Shown: positions 9,083 through 18,142 of the stretch, in pieces | How positions within the stretch are numbered: position 1 is the first letter of the stretch | How the letters are laid out: each line of letters begins with the position of its first letter | Assembly (NCBI RefSeq): GCF_009664975.1 | Contig: NZ_WJXB01000017.1 | Span: 1 to 64,000 of the forward strand | From: Paenibacillus monticola | GTDB lineage: Bacteria; Bacillota; Bacilli; Paenibacillales; Paenibacillaceae | Reading direction: 5' to 3' | DNA length: 64,000 nt | Notes under the pieces: generated by a model | The model's input: the letters and a program-made list of their open reading frames with translations, nothing else | Databases searched by the model: none | Told to the model about the DNA's origin: nothing | Position numbers and translations under genes: made by a program

Positions 9083-10473
9083 AAGGAATTAAATCGCGGC
9101 TAATTGTTTATATCACGCTCGTGTTGCTGTTGATTGTTCTGTTGTTGGAAGGTGTATTTATTGGCGCCATGCACTCCTACTATTTAGGTACCGCGATGGA
9201 GACCCTCACTTCCCGGGCTACTACCTCTGCTACCTTTTTCAATAAATATTTAGAAGGTTACTCCATCAATGAAAGAGCCAGATATATCTTGGAGAACCTG
9301 TCTCGTGAAGAGAGCAGCAAGGTTGAGGTGCTGAATCCGCAGGGGGCTGTGATTATTAACTCTTTTGGTTTCTCCAGCTCAGAGCCTATTGACACTCCAG
9401 ATGTAAGGTCGGCACTGGGAAATCATACCGGAACCTATCAAAATATGAAGCCCCTTAACGGTGAACGAATATTGGCTGTATCTGTACCCTTGCAGGAATT
9501 TGGCACAACCATAGGTGTTCTTCGTTTCTCGGTCTCTGCTGAGCCCCTGTATAATGTTATCATCAAAATTGCGCTCAATGCTGCCGGAGTAGGTCTGCTT
9601 GTCATTCTCTTCGGTTTTGGCTTAAGTCTTATTATTGCCAAACGCATTGTAGGACCGATTCAACAGTTAACCCAAATTGCGAAAGAGATGGCTACTGGAA
9701 ATTTCACCATCCGGGCCAACAAACAGCATAATGATGAGATCGGCACACTGGCAGTAACGCTAAACTATATGTCAGAGGAACTGGCCAAAAACGAAAAAAT
9801 GAAATACGATTTCATCTCCTCGGTCACTCACGAGCTACGGACTCCCCTCACCTCAATAAAAGGCTGGGGTGAAACACTCTTGGTCGGTGATTTGTCAGAT
9901 AAGGAGGAGACCCTGCAGGGGCTTGAAGTTATGACCGGGGAAACGGATCGTCTGATCGGACTCGTAGAGGATCTACTCGACTTCTCCAAGTTTCAGGCAG
10001 GTGAAATGAAGTTCGTACTGCAGCCTTATGACCTACGCGGATTGCTTGAAGAGCTTCTTCTGCAATTCAGATACCGTGGTCAAACCAAACAGATACAACT
10101 TTATGCCGAGATTCCGGAACTGCCGCTGCCGGTAAACGGTGATTTCAACCGTCTTAAGCAGGTCTTTGTTAATCTGCTGGATAATGCCTTTAAATTCACC
10201 CCTGTAGAGGGCACCATCCGGTTCACGGCTTTTATTGAGAATAAGCGAATTGTAGTTAAGGTAGTCGATAACGGCGAAGGGATTGAAGCTGAGGATTTGG
10301 CGAAGCTCGGAACCAAGTTCTTCAAAGGTAGATCACGTCAGTCTGGAAGTGGACTGGGTCTTGCGATATGTAAAGAGATTATTGAGCTGCACGATGGTCT
10401 GCTTAAAGTCGAGAGTGAGCTAATGAAAGGAACTACAGTTATTGTCGAGCTGCCCTTATATCCCGTTTATTGA
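9079..10473 (+). CDS. Sensor histidine kinase, HAMP/HisKA type
   Basis: Membrane-bound kinase of about 464 residues. TM1 (about 8-30), an extracytoplasmic sensor of about 135 residues, TM2 (about 168-190), HAMP, HisKA with the phospho-histidine in SVTHELRTPLTSIKGW, and HATPase_c with N, G1 and G2 boxes (NLLDNAFKF, VVDNGEGI, GSGLGLAICK). The ATG at 9079 is preferred over an upstream in-frame ATG (9061) because GGAGGG lies about 10 bases before it and it forms the ATGA overlap with the regulator. It completes a lipoprotein-regulator-kinase operon that ends at the terminator just downstream. The sensed signal is unknown. Confidence 0.92.
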   Translation: MKGIKSRLIVYITLVLLLIVLLLEGVFIGAMHSYYLGTAMETLTSRATTSATFFNKYLEGYSINERARYILENLSREESSKVEVLNPQGAVIINSFGFSSSEPIDTPDVRSALGNHTGTYQNMKPLNGERILAVSVPLQEFGTTIGVLRFSVSAEPLYNVIIKIALNAAGVGLLVILFGFGLSLIIAKRIVGPIQQLTQIAKEMATGNFTIRANKQHNDEIGTLAVTLNYMSEELAKNEKMKYDFISSVTHELRTPLTSIKGWGETLLVGDLSDKEETLQGLEVMTGETDRLIGLVEDLLDFSKFQAGEMKFVLQPYDLRGLLEELLLQFRYRGQTKQIQLYAEIPELPLPVNGDFNRLKQVFVNLLDNAFKFTPVEGTIRFTAFIENKRIVVKVVDNGEGIEAEDLAKLGTKFFKGRSRQSGSGLGLAICKEIIELHDGLLKVESELMKGTTVIVELPLYPVY

Positions 10474-10479
10474 ACATCA

Positions 10480-10522
10480 AATAGCAAGTCCTCCAATAAC
10501 TAGGGGGACTTGCTATTTTCTT
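10480..10522. terminator. Bidirectional terminator hairpin
   Basis: 15-base arms AATAGCAAGTCCTCC (10480-10494) and GGGGGACTTGCTATT (10503-10517) pair with one mismatch, followed by TTCTTTT on the plus strand. It lies between two convergent genes and can serve both the kinase operon and the HD-GYP gene. Confidence 0.85.
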
Positions 10523-10527
10523 TTGCA

Positions 10528-11535
10528 TTAAATACTGATCTCTTTGATATTAAGGCTGCTAACTTTACTGAGATCAATATACTCATCATCAATTTTAATT
10601 AGTGGAGTTTCAATGTCGTGTAGATTTAAAGATACCACTTGACCTACTCGTCCATCGGTTAATACTACATTCCGACCTACCGTTCTATTCACAATATTCT
10701 CTAGAAAGAGGGAGACAATATGCGGATCAAGCGCTCCAAAACTTTCTCGTCTCATTTGATCCACAATGATATGGAAAGGTATCGGAGCATGATACGGCCG
10801 ATTTGAGGACATGGCATGAAAAACATCCGCCACGGCAACGATTTTGCTGAATAGATCAAGTTTATTCTCTTTCAAGCCTAGAGGGTAGCCTTGCCCGTCA
10901 TTTCGTTCGTGATGCTGAAGGGCCACAAGTGCAATACGAGAACTTACACCCGTTGTCTCCTTCAACATCTCATATCCGTAGATAGTGTGCTTTTTAACTA
11001 CAGCAAATTCTGCCTCGGTTAGCTTGCCTGGTTTGTTCAATATCTCAGCAGGAATCTTCAGATTTCCAACATCATGCAAGGTAGCGGCAAGTGAAAGAAT
11101 CGCTAGATCGGACTCGCCCATATTCATCCATCTGCCGATTAACGTCGCTAAGATACCTACTCCAATACTATGTTGATGTATGTAGTCGTCCATTCCCTGA
11201 ATGGCATCAAACATCTGGAACACATCTGGGTTCGTCGAGACCTGTTGAACAACAGGAATGACCTCAGTGCGTATATCTAATAAGGGAATCTTTCGGGAAA
11301 TCCTGAAGGAACTAAATATTTCCTTGGAAAGATCAACTAGTTGATCTACAGTTTCACCGCAAGCAAGGTGCTCTAATTCCGCCTGACTTAAGAATATCAT
11401 ATCAATAGCATCAATTTTATGTTTCTTCAGTAATTCGATATACTCATGGTTAAGAACACTTCCAGCGGGAACAACAGTTACACCGTACGAGTTGATAAGA
11501 TCATTCTTTATTTTCCTTCCTAAGTAACTGTCCAT
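10528..11535 (-). CDS. HD-GYP domain protein (putative c-di-GMP phosphodiesterase)
   Basis: Cytosolic HD-GYP protein of 335 residues. The N-terminal ~115 residues have no named domain I recognise. The HD-GYP domain (about 120-270) shows the HD pair in LHDVGNLKIP, HTIYGYEML, HHERNDGQGYP and the DVFHAMSSNRPYH segment. HDVGN replaces the usual HDIGK, so the lysine near the metal site is missing. The GYP motif is intact. A C-terminal tail of about 50 residues (GRVGQVVSLNLHD...) resembles a small beta domain common in Gram-positive HD-GYP proteins. Expected to hydrolyse c-di-GMP, or act as a degenerate receptor. Monocistronic. Confidence 0.85.
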   Translation of the reverse strand: MDSYLGRKIKNDLINSYGVTVVPAGSVLNHEYIELLKKHKIDAIDMIFLSQAELEHLACGETVDQLVDLSKEIFSSFRISRKIPLLDIRTEVIPVVQQVSTNPDVFQMFDAIQGMDDYIHQHSIGVGILATLIGRWMNMGESDLAILSLAATLHDVGNLKIPAEILNKPGKLTEAEFAVVKKHTIYGYEMLKETTGVSSRIALVALQHHERNDGQGYPLGLKENKLDLFSKIVAVADVFHAMSSNRPYHAPIPFHIIVDQMRRESFGALDPHIVSLFLENIVNRTVGRNVVLTDGRVGQVVSLNLHDIETPLIKIDDEYIDLSKVSSLNIKEISI

Positions 11536-11653
11536 GCCCGCCCTCCCTATGACATCGCTTCAATATGTGAACTATGTATGCCCTAAATATTCAAAAAGTA
11601 TATATAATTACTTTATCGGCATATAGGCTGAGTTTCTGAAATTCACTTTTAAC

Positions 11654-11694
11654 AAAAAGAGCAGACTAAGGAAGTTTCTCCCAGCCTGCTCTTT
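11654..11694 (-). terminator. Rho-independent terminator of the OpuC-type operon
   Basis: On the minus strand AAAGAGCAG...CTGCTCTTT forms the stem, ending in a TTTTTG run. It lies directly after the binding-protein gene, so the transporter operon is closed here and no second permease follows. Confidence 0.85.
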
Positions 11695-11709
11695 AAATGC
11701 ATATATTTT

Positions 11710-12627
11710 TTAGTCTTTGATTAATCCCTTTTTAACTAGAAAATCATGAGCTACATCCTGTTCCTTCAGTGCATCCACATCTACCTGAGCATTCAATGTC
11801 TGCATTTCTTCCGCAGTAATCAAACCACTCATTTGATTCAGAATATCTTCCAGTTCAGGATATTTATCCAAGGTATCCTGACGAATGACAGGTCCTGCAT
11901 CATAAGGTGGGAAGAACTGTTTATCATCTTCCAAGATCACCAGATTATGCACTTTAATCTGTGCATCGGTCGCATAGGCGTTGGTTACATCTGTTTCGCC
12001 GTCTTCAATAGCACGGTACATAATGCCATGATCCATACCCTTTGCTTCTTTAAAGTTCATCCCGTACAGCTTTTTGATGCCCGGATAGCCATCTTCGCGG
12101 TCCAGAAACTCAAATTCCACTCCAAGGACCATGTCTGCTGATACCTTAGCCAAATCACTGAATGTTTTGAGTTTATACTTTGCCGCAGTGTCTTTGCTAA
12201 CAGCCAAGGTATACGTATTATTGAAGCCGATAGGCTCCAGAAATGCCAAACCGTCCGCTTTCATCAATTCTCTGCTTTTGGCGAGGGATTCTGCTGAAGT
12301 CCCTGTTTTCTCTTGATAGTAATTCGCTACAATGGTCCCTGTGTAGTCCGGATACAGCTGAATATCATTATTCTCTAGCGCAGTCCAAGCCACGTTAGAA
12401 CCTCCCAAATTGACCTGGCGTTTGACTTTAATATCAGACTTATCTTCGATCAGGTCAGCCATCATATGGGCAAGCAATACATTTTCCGTGAAATTCTTGG
12501 AGCCAATAGTGATTTCTCCACCATTTCCAGTCGCAGCCTCATTATTTTTTCCACTTCCGCATCCAGCAAGCAACGTTCCCAACATAACTGTAAACAATAG
12601 ATAAGTCGTTAATTTCTTAATCTTCAT
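11710..12627 (-). CDS. Glycine betaine/choline-type solute-binding lipoprotein (OpuCC/OsmX family)
   Basis: Extracytoplasmic lipoprotein of 305 residues that should capture an osmoprotectant (glycine betaine, carnitine or choline type) for the adjacent permease. It has a lipobox LLAGC and a mature OpuAC-type domain: IGSKNFTENVLLAHM near the N-terminus, YPDYTGT, and a late segment PPYDAGPVIRQDTLDKYPEL typical of the family. The ribosome site GGGGAG is 12 bases upstream of the ATG. It is the last gene of the ATPase-permease-binding protein set. Confidence 0.9.
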   Translation of the reverse strand: MKIKKLTTYLLFTVMLGTLLAGCGSGKNNEAATGNGGEITIGSKNFTENVLLAHMMADLIEDKSDIKVKRQVNLGGSNVAWTALENNDIQLYPDYTGTIVANYYQEKTGTSAESLAKSRELMKADGLAFLEPIGFNNTYTLAVSKDTAAKYKLKTFSDLAKVSADMVLGVEFEFLDREDGYPGIKKLYGMNFKEAKGMDHGIMYRAIEDGETDVTNAYATDAQIKVHNLVILEDDKQFFPPYDAGPVIRQDTLDKYPELEDILNQMSGLITAEEMQTLNAQVDVDALKEQDVAHDFLVKKGLIKD

Positions 12628-12664
12628 AACTATGATTTTCTCCCCTTTTTTCTAATGTGCGCAA

Positions 12665-13321
12665 TTATACCTTCAACCCTTTTGGGGTCGTTACCTTTTC
12701 AAGTAAACCTAATAAATAATCCAGAACCAACGCTAGTAAGGCAGCCGGGATTGCTCCCAACAAGATTAGAGCATCAATATTCCGCTGTATTCCGAGAAAA
12801 ATAAATTCACCCAAGCCCCCGGCTCCGATAAAGGCAGCAAGTGTAGCCGTACCGACATTAATGACTGCAGCTGTTCGAATGCCTGCCATAATGACACTTA
12901 AGGCCAGCGGAAGCTGAACCCGGAACAGAATTTGCCAGCTCTTCATTCCCATACCGCGGGCCGCTTCCACAATAGACTTATCCACATCCGTGATTCCCGT
13001 ATACGTGTTACGGACAATCGGCAGAAGCGAATATAGAAACAAAGCTACGACTGCCGTCTTCATCCCTATCCCAAACAAGGGAATCATAAAGCCTAACATC
13101 GCCAGACTGGGGATCGTCTGCAGGATTCCGACCGTGCCGAGTGTAACACCCTTTAAAGGAGCTATTCGAGTAATCATGATCCCAAGTACAATCCCAACGA
13201 TTACGGCAAATAACATGGATAAAAACACCAGCTGAATATGAACACCCAGAGAATGCAACAGCTCGTCTCTGCGTATGTCTAATTGATACATCAGTTGTTG
13301 CCATAAGGATTGATCCTTCAT
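12665..13321 (-). CDS. OpuC-type osmoprotectant ABC transporter permease
   Basis: Membrane permease of 218 residues (BPD_transp_1 domain) with the loop GMGMKSWQILFRVQLPLALSV expected to dock onto the ATPase. The start is placed at 13321, where ATG overlaps the stop of the ATPase gene (ATGA). Bacillus OpuC operons usually have two permease genes. Here there is one, so it probably acts as a homodimer. Confidence 0.9.
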   Translation of the reverse strand: MKDQSLWQQLMYQLDIRRDELLHSLGVHIQLVFLSMLFAVIVGIVLGIMITRIAPLKGVTLGTVGILQTIPSLAMLGFMIPLFGIGMKTAVVALFLYSLLPIVRNTYTGITDVDKSIVEAARGMGMKSWQILFRVQLPLALSVIMAGIRTAAVINVGTATLAAFIGAGGLGEFIFLGIQRNIDALILLGAIPAALLALVLDYLLGLLEKVTTPKGLKV

Positions 13322-14454
13322 TCCGCTGTCTCCTCCTTTTCGCCTTCCCATTGTGAGGCAAACGCCGTTAACAGACTGCCTCTTGTGACGATACCCGTGA
13401 TCTTACCGTCTGAGTTAACGACCGGAATGATTCCGTGCGGAGCTTGCGTGATCAACCCGAGAGCATCTCTTGCCGTAGCTGTATCTTGCAGCACCACTTG
13501 GGGTTGTGTCATAATTTCTTCAACTGTACGGTCTACTTCCATTTTGGCAGCTACATCATAGGCCGATACAATACCGAGCAGCTTACCTGATTCGTCGCCT
13601 ACGAGCAGTGTTTCAATTTTGCGTTGACGCATAAAGGTGAGTGCTTTGGCGAGTGAACGCCCTGGAAGGCTTGTGGAGGGATTCTCCCGCATAACTTCAG
13701 TTACGGGAATATACTCAGGATTCTGATAGATGCGGTTCTTGCCGATAAATGACTCTACAAAATCATTAGCAGGCCGGCTGAGCAGCTCATACGGCGTATC
13801 TAACTGTACGATCTCCCCATCCTTAAGGATGGCGATTTTATCACCTAGCTTGAGTGCTTCGTCCATATCATGCGTTACGAATACAATCGTTTTCTTAACT
13901 TCCTGCTGCAGTCGAAGTAATTCATCCTGCAATTGCTCCCGTGTGATCGGGTCCAGTGCACCAAACGGCTCATCCATCAGTACGATTTCGGGGTCTGCTG
14001 CTAGTGCTCGTGCTACACCCACACGCTGCTGCTGTCCACCCGACAATTGCTTCGGATACCGTTTGGCATATACAGTCGGATCAAGCCCCACCAACTTAAG
14101 CATTTCAAGGACTCGTTCTTTTTTCCTTTTAACATCCCAGCCCTTTAACACAGGAATCAGACCTACGTTGTCTTCGATGGTGTAATGGGGGAATAAGCCT
14201 ACCTGCTGAATAACATAACCAATGTTTTTGCGGAGGGTAACCACGTTTTCTTTCGTTATATCTTTGCCATGTAAAGTAATTGTACCGGATGTGTGGGGCA
14301 CCAGACGGTTAATCATTTTCATTGTCGTTGTTTTCCCACAGCCGCTTGGACCGATTAAGACAAGTATTTCACCAGCTGTTATTTCAAAGCTGATATTCTT
14401 CACAGCTTCAAAACCGTTGGGATATTTTTTCCCTACACCTTCAAATTTTAGCAT
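13318..14454 (-). CDS. OpuCA-like ATP-binding protein with CBS pair
   Basis: Cytoplasmic ATPase of 378 residues. ABC domain (about 1-240) with Walker A GPSGCGKTT, signature LSGGQQQRVGVARAL, Walker B IVLMDEPFGALD and H-loop VTHDMDEAL. Tandem CBS domains (about 250-370) follow, including a typical ending GIIPVVNSDGKITGIVTRGSL. In this family the CBS pair senses ionic strength or a nucleotide such as c-di-AMP, tying uptake to osmotic state. Good ribosome site AAGGAG. First gene of the operon. The CBS pair together with the neighbouring BusR-type repressor suggests control at both the transport and transcription levels. Confidence 0.92.
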   Translation of the reverse strand: MLKFEGVGKKYPNGFEAVKNISFEITAGEILVLIGPSGCGKTTTMKMINRLVPHTSGTITLHGKDITKENVVTLRKNIGYVIQQVGLFPHYTIEDNVGLIPVLKGWDVKRKKERVLEMLKLVGLDPTVYAKRYPKQLSGGQQQRVGVARALAADPEIVLMDEPFGALDPITREQLQDELLRLQQEVKKTIVFVTHDMDEALKLGDKIAILKDGEIVQLDTPYELLSRPANDFVESFIGKNRIYQNPEYIPVTEVMRENPSTSLPGRSLAKALTFMRQRKIETLLVGDESGKLLGIVSAYDVAAKMEVDRTVEEIMTQPQVVLQDTATARDALGLITQAPHGIIPVVNSDGKITGIVTRGSLLTAFASQWEGEKEETAE

Positions 14455-14534
14455 TGGATACTCCTTATCCTTATTTTCATTACCAAATCACCGCTCAGGA
14501 GACTGAGTAACACACTATAACAAAGATAACCCTA

Positions 14535-14598
14535 ACATACAACTTGTGAAACATTATTAGGTTGTATGTATTATATTGGTAATTAATTAAACAAAAAA
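14535..14598 (-). promoter_or_regulatory. Promoter and candidate BusR operator of the OpuC-type operon
   Basis: On the minus strand TATAAT (plus positions 14570-14575) is a perfect -10 box, with a poor T-rich -35 region near 14592-14598. Just downstream of the -10 lie 9-base inverted arms, ACATACAAC (14535-14543) and GTTGTATGT (14561-14569), with centres 26 bases apart. This spacing could suit a dimer-of-dimers repressor such as BusR, whose gene is next door. The assignment of the binding protein is inference. Confidence 0.55.
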
Positions 14599-14637
14599 AG
14601 GTTATCCAGGTACAAGCACCGTTGGATAACCTTTTTT
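14594..14637. terminator. Terminator after the BusR-type gene
   Basis: 15-base perfect arms AAAAAAGGTTATCCA (14594-14608) and TGGATAACCTTTTTT (14623-14637). It is symmetrical and can act in both directions. It separates the regulator transcript from the transporter operon promoter. Confidence 0.9.
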
Positions 14638-14647
14638 CAACCTGATG

Positions 14648-15283
14648 TTATATATTATTTCCGTATCCTTGATTAATAAACTGTTCTGTTCTTTGGTACA
14701 TTTTGTCATCGCCAACGACAACCAATATATCATTTTCTCGCAAAATAACATGTGGACCTGGAGAAATGGAAACGCTTGTGCCTCGGCGCAGCGCTATAAT
14801 TGTGGCACCTGTATTCTGCCAGAACTGCAGATCGCCAATCGTTTTGCCGGCAACATGAGATTCCTGATGGATGGTTATTTCTCCCGGATGGTATGGCTTG
14901 AGATTCTGAAGTCGGTCTGACGCCTCCACAATCTCGGTCAAGAGCTTCTCAAACTTCCGGTCAATCTCCTTCTTCTCCAGCAGCAATTGCTGCAAATCCT
15001 GTTTCAGCGAATAGGCGGATTTCAAATAATGATTTTTGGTAATATACTCATGCGCCTTTTGATCAGAGATGACAATAATCTCTTTACCCTGGGAGACAAA
15101 AATGATATTCTCATCCTTCAATAAACCCATTGCTTTGCGAATGGTCTCCGGAGAAACATGGTACTGCCCCGCCAATAAAGAACGCCCAGAAATCTTACTA
15201 TTTACAGGGAACTCACCACATACGATTCTTTGCGCAATATCAAGGGCTATTGATTTGTAACCGGCCATCTCCTGCATGGACAT
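14648..15283 (-). CDS. busR: BusR-type regulator (GntR HTH + RCK_C/TrkA_C)
   Basis: DNA-binding regulator of 211 residues. N-terminal GntR-like winged helix (about 10-72; LLAGQYHVSPETIRKAMGLL), a central coiled coil (about 88-130; KQDLQQLLLEKKEIDRKFEKL) and a C-terminal RCK_C domain (about 135-208; GKTIGDLQFWQNTGATIIAL...ENDILVVVGDD). This exact order is that of BusR, the c-di-AMP-dependent repressor of the glycine betaine importer BusAB in lactic acid bacteria. Here it lies directly upstream of an OpuC-type importer on the same strand but behind its own terminator. Function as a c-di-AMP-responsive osmotic repressor follows from the family; the target is inferred from position. Ribosome site AAGGGG. 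Confidence 0.85.
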   Translation of the reverse strand: MSMQEMAGYKSIALDIAQRIVCGEFPVNSKISGRSLLAGQYHVSPETIRKAMGLLKDENIIFVSQGKEIIVISDQKAHEYITKNHYLKSAYSLKQDLQQLLLEKKEIDRKFEKLLTEIVEASDRLQNLKPYHPGEITIHQESHVAGKTIGDLQFWQNTGATIIALRRGTSVSISPGPHVILRENDILVVVGDDKMYQRTEQFINQGYGNNI

Positions 15284-15359
15284 TGTCGACCCCTTACGTA
15301 GGTGGATATTTTATTAAAACTAAAACTTTGCTCCAGTATAATTTCGTGAAGCAGAAGCG

Positions 15360-16190
15360 TCAACCATTAATACGCGGATTCCCCTCGTTTGTTCCTCCTG
15401 GGGTCCGTTTCTTACGGTAAAAGAAGCTGCCTACGGCTTCAAGAGCATATCTTCCGGGATTATTGATCTGCTCCGTTCCCCCCACGAACAGAAATCCACC
15501 TTCCCTCAGTGAAGCGCTGAATCGTGCATAAATCTGATGCTTAGCCTCTTCTGTGAAGTAGATCATTACATTCCGGCACAGGATCAGATCGTGATCCGAG
15601 CCGAAGGGATCAGACAGTAGATTATGCTTACGGAACTCAACCTGCTCCCGAATCTGGGATGCAACTTTCCACTCCATTCCTTGAGGGAGCAAGTACCCCT
15701 CCCTGAGCATTAAAGGTAGTCTACGTAGCACATTCTGCGGATAAATAGCCAATTGTGCTTGATCTAGAATAGCTGAATCCAGATCCGTAGCCAGAATACT
15801 TACTTGAATACCCGGAAAGTTGTAGGCAAAAACCATGGATAGTGAATAGGGTTCTTCCCCGCTGGAACAGGCTGCACTCCAGCAATTCACTTTCTTCGTA
15901 TCCAGAATCAGCTCGGGAATGATAGAATTTCTGAGTTGCTTCCATTGTTCAGGACTGCGGTAGAATTCAGTCACGTTAATGGTGATATGTTCCACAAAGA
16001 ACTTATACATCTCCGGATCGTTCTCCATCATCCGACTGGCATCTGAAAAGCCAGAGGCACCGTATTTCTGATAGAACGAAATGATCCTTCTTTTCATCTG
16101 TTCTTCCTTATAAAGCGATAGATCAATACCAGATTTCTTCATAAACCAAAGAATGAAGTTACTATAAAGTGAGTTGATTTGTATATTCAA
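15360..16190 (-). CDS. CheR-type protein-glutamate O-methyltransferase
   Basis: Cytosolic methyltransferase of 276 residues that methylates glutamates of chemoreceptors using SAM. The N-terminal helical CheR domain (about 10-70) contains TEFYR after ITINV. The SAM-binding domain shows WSAACSSGEEPYSLSM, ILATDLDSAIL and HDLILCRNVMIYF. The start is a TTG at 16190, supported by GAGGAGG 8 bases upstream; the next ATG would cut into the CheR_N domain. It follows a chemoreceptor gene, but a terminator lies between them. No CheB is nearby. Confidence 0.88.
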   Translation of the reverse strand: MNIQINSLYSNFILWFMKKSGIDLSLYKEEQMKRRIISFYQKYGASGFSDASRMMENDPEMYKFFVEHITINVTEFYRSPEQWKQLRNSIIPELILDTKKVNCWSAACSSGEEPYSLSMVFAYNFPGIQVSILATDLDSAILDQAQLAIYPQNVLRRLPLMLREGYLLPQGMEWKVASQIREQVEFRKHNLLSDPFGSDHDLILCRNVMIYFTEEAKHQIYARFSASLREGGFLFVGGTEQINNPGRYALEAVGSFFYRKKRTPGGTNEGNPRING

Positions 16191-16277
16191 TGGAGCTTCC
16201 TCCTCTGGGCTATAAACTAACAGTTTGATCTGTTCGCTTCGATCTGTAAAGCTTAAAATCGACGATGGAACTATAAT

Positions 16278-16312
16278 AAAAAAATACCCCCTATTTTTTC
16301 AAATTAGGGAGT
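16278..16312 (-). terminator. Terminator after the chemoreceptor gene
   Basis: On the minus strand CTCCCTA...TAGGGGG forms a short stem followed by ATTTTTTT. The stem is short but the T tract is good. Confidence 0.6.
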
Positions 16313-16327
16313 GTTTTACCTAATATT

Positions 16328-17941
16328 TCAAGAAATTCGAAACGCTTCAAGTGATTTATTGAGCTGTACCGTGGATTCCACCAAATTGTGTGAAGAAGCC
16401 GCTGTCTGTTCCGCACAAGCCGATACCTGCTGGCTTGCAGCTGCTATACTTTGTACCGATTGCAGCACATCATCGGCCTGAACTGCCTGTTCTTCACTTG
16501 CTGCAGCAATTTCTGTAATGAACTGCGCGGTGTCATTCACCATTTCCTTAATTTTTTTAAAGGCTAGTGCGGCCTCTAATGAAGATCTGACACCTGTTTC
16601 CACCGCGGAAACGCTTTTCACTGTATTTTCCTGCATGGTATCAATAATCTCAGCAATTTGTCTCGTAGCTTCTCCACTCCGCTCAGCCAATTTGCGGACC
16701 TCGTCCGCAACTACAGCAAACCCTCTGCCTTGCTCTCCGGCTCTAGCTGCCTCGATGGCGGCATTAAGGGCTAATAGGTTAGTCTGGTCGGCAATATCGT
16801 TGATCATACTTAATATATTGCCAATTTTCTTGGAATCCCTTTGCAGGTTGGTCATTTGAACACTTGCTGCATTCATTTCATTGATTGAAGCATCCACCAC
16901 ATGCATACTATCTGAAGTAATATCAGCGGTCTGTTTATACATAGTTGAAGCCTTTTCGGCATTATGCGCCACTGAAGCCACGGCCAGCGTCAATTCTTGG
17001 ACCAATAGCGTCATCGTCTGGGCATCGTTAGCCTGATAAGTGCTGCTTTTTACTACCTCTTCGGTATTCATCGAGATCTCTTTGGAGGCTATTGAGACCG
17101 ATTGTGACAAGCCAATTATTTTTCCGATTAGGGCCTTAATGATCTCAGTCATGTTATTGATCGCCTCAGCAACCTGTCCAATCTCATCCTTGCTCCGCAA
17201 CTTAAGTGGTTGTGCTGTAAGATCGCCGTTTGCCAGCTTCTCCATGACTTCCCGTATCATTTTAAAAGCCTTACTGATTCTACCAATATAGATATAGCTC
17301 ATAATAAACGAAAGCAATAATAAAGTAATACTTATAGAAATGACTGTTGTAAGTGATCTGGAAATGGAGTGCTCCGAATTCTTAACCTCTTGATCCATAA
17401 ATATTTCTACAATACTTGTCCCAGAATCCAGATTCTCGCGAGCTTCACTAAACTGATCCACACGCAATAGTTCGTTTGTAACGCTAGCTGATTTCCCAAC
17501 CGGTGCTAGCAACTGCGTATCTATTATTCCAACCCATTCATTAAATTGTGCTGTCGCGTCGGCAATATTCTTCTGAATGTTGTTGCCATTTTCGCTTTTC
17601 AAGTCAAGCATGCGAGGGTCATTGTAGGAATTCAAAATACCCTCAGCATTGCCCAATCTTTCATTGATCTGTGAAACGTTAGTGTGATAGTCATCCAATG
17701 CCAGCTTGTCGCCCGTTGATAAGTAGAGTTGCACTGCAGAGTACGCTTGATACATATCTCTGTCGGCATTGATCATGTAGTTAGTGAGTTGATAACCGTT
17801 ATCATATAGAACACGCTTAAGATTATGATTAGATGACTTCACCAGGCTGAGCGACAGATATGACGTGACAACCAAGGCTAGAATGGGGATCAGCAGTACA
17901 GACAGCAATTTAACTCGCACCGAGTTATTTAATTTACTCAT
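16328..17941 (-). CDS. Methyl-accepting chemotaxis protein
   Basis: Transmembrane chemoreceptor of about 537 residues. TM1 (about 10-31), an extracytoplasmic four-helix-bundle-like sensor (about 32-185, 4HB_MCP type), TM2 (about 190-212), HAMP (about 213-268), then a long signalling coiled coil with the highly conserved hairpin tip NLLALNAAIEAARAGEQGRG and EVRKLAERS. The start MSKLNN at 17941 is favoured over an upstream in-frame codon because GAGGGAG lies just before it. The ligand is unknown. CheR lies downstream. Confidence 0.92.
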   Translation of the reverse strand: MSKLNNSVRVKLLSVLLIPILALVVTSYLSLSLVKSSNHNLKRVLYDNGYQLTNYMINADRDMYQAYSAVQLYLSTGDKLALDDYHTNVSQINERLGNAEGILNSYNDPRMLDLKSENGNNIQKNIADATAQFNEWVGIIDTQLLAPVGKSASVTNELLRVDQFSEARENLDSGTSIVEIFMDQEVKNSEHSISRSLTTVISISITLLLLSFIMSYIYIGRISKAFKMIREVMEKLANGDLTAQPLKLRSKDEIGQVAEAINNMTEIIKALIGKIIGLSQSVSIASKEISMNTEEVVKSSTYQANDAQTMTLLVQELTLAVASVAHNAEKASTMYKQTADITSDSMHVVDASINEMNAASVQMTNLQRDSKKIGNILSMINDIADQTNLLALNAAIEAARAGEQGRGFAVVADEVRKLAERSGEATRQIAEIIDTMQENTVKSVSAVETGVRSSLEAALAFKKIKEMVNDTAQFITEIAAASEEQAVQADDVLQSVQSIAAASQQVSACAEQTAASSHNLVESTVQLNKSLEAFRIS

Positions 17942-18142
17942 GATACTCCCTCGCATTCTTTTTAATTTAGATACTTTATATTCATCACTATCAACACATT
18001 CCGTGGAGAGATATTCATTAATTCTTACAATCTAGTTATATCAGGCATTTCTAGCGATAAAATGATTTAAAAATTAAAATTTATGTACAACATGTGGTAA
18101 AATTATATATAGAAATGTATACCTTTGGAGGTCACCTAGTTT

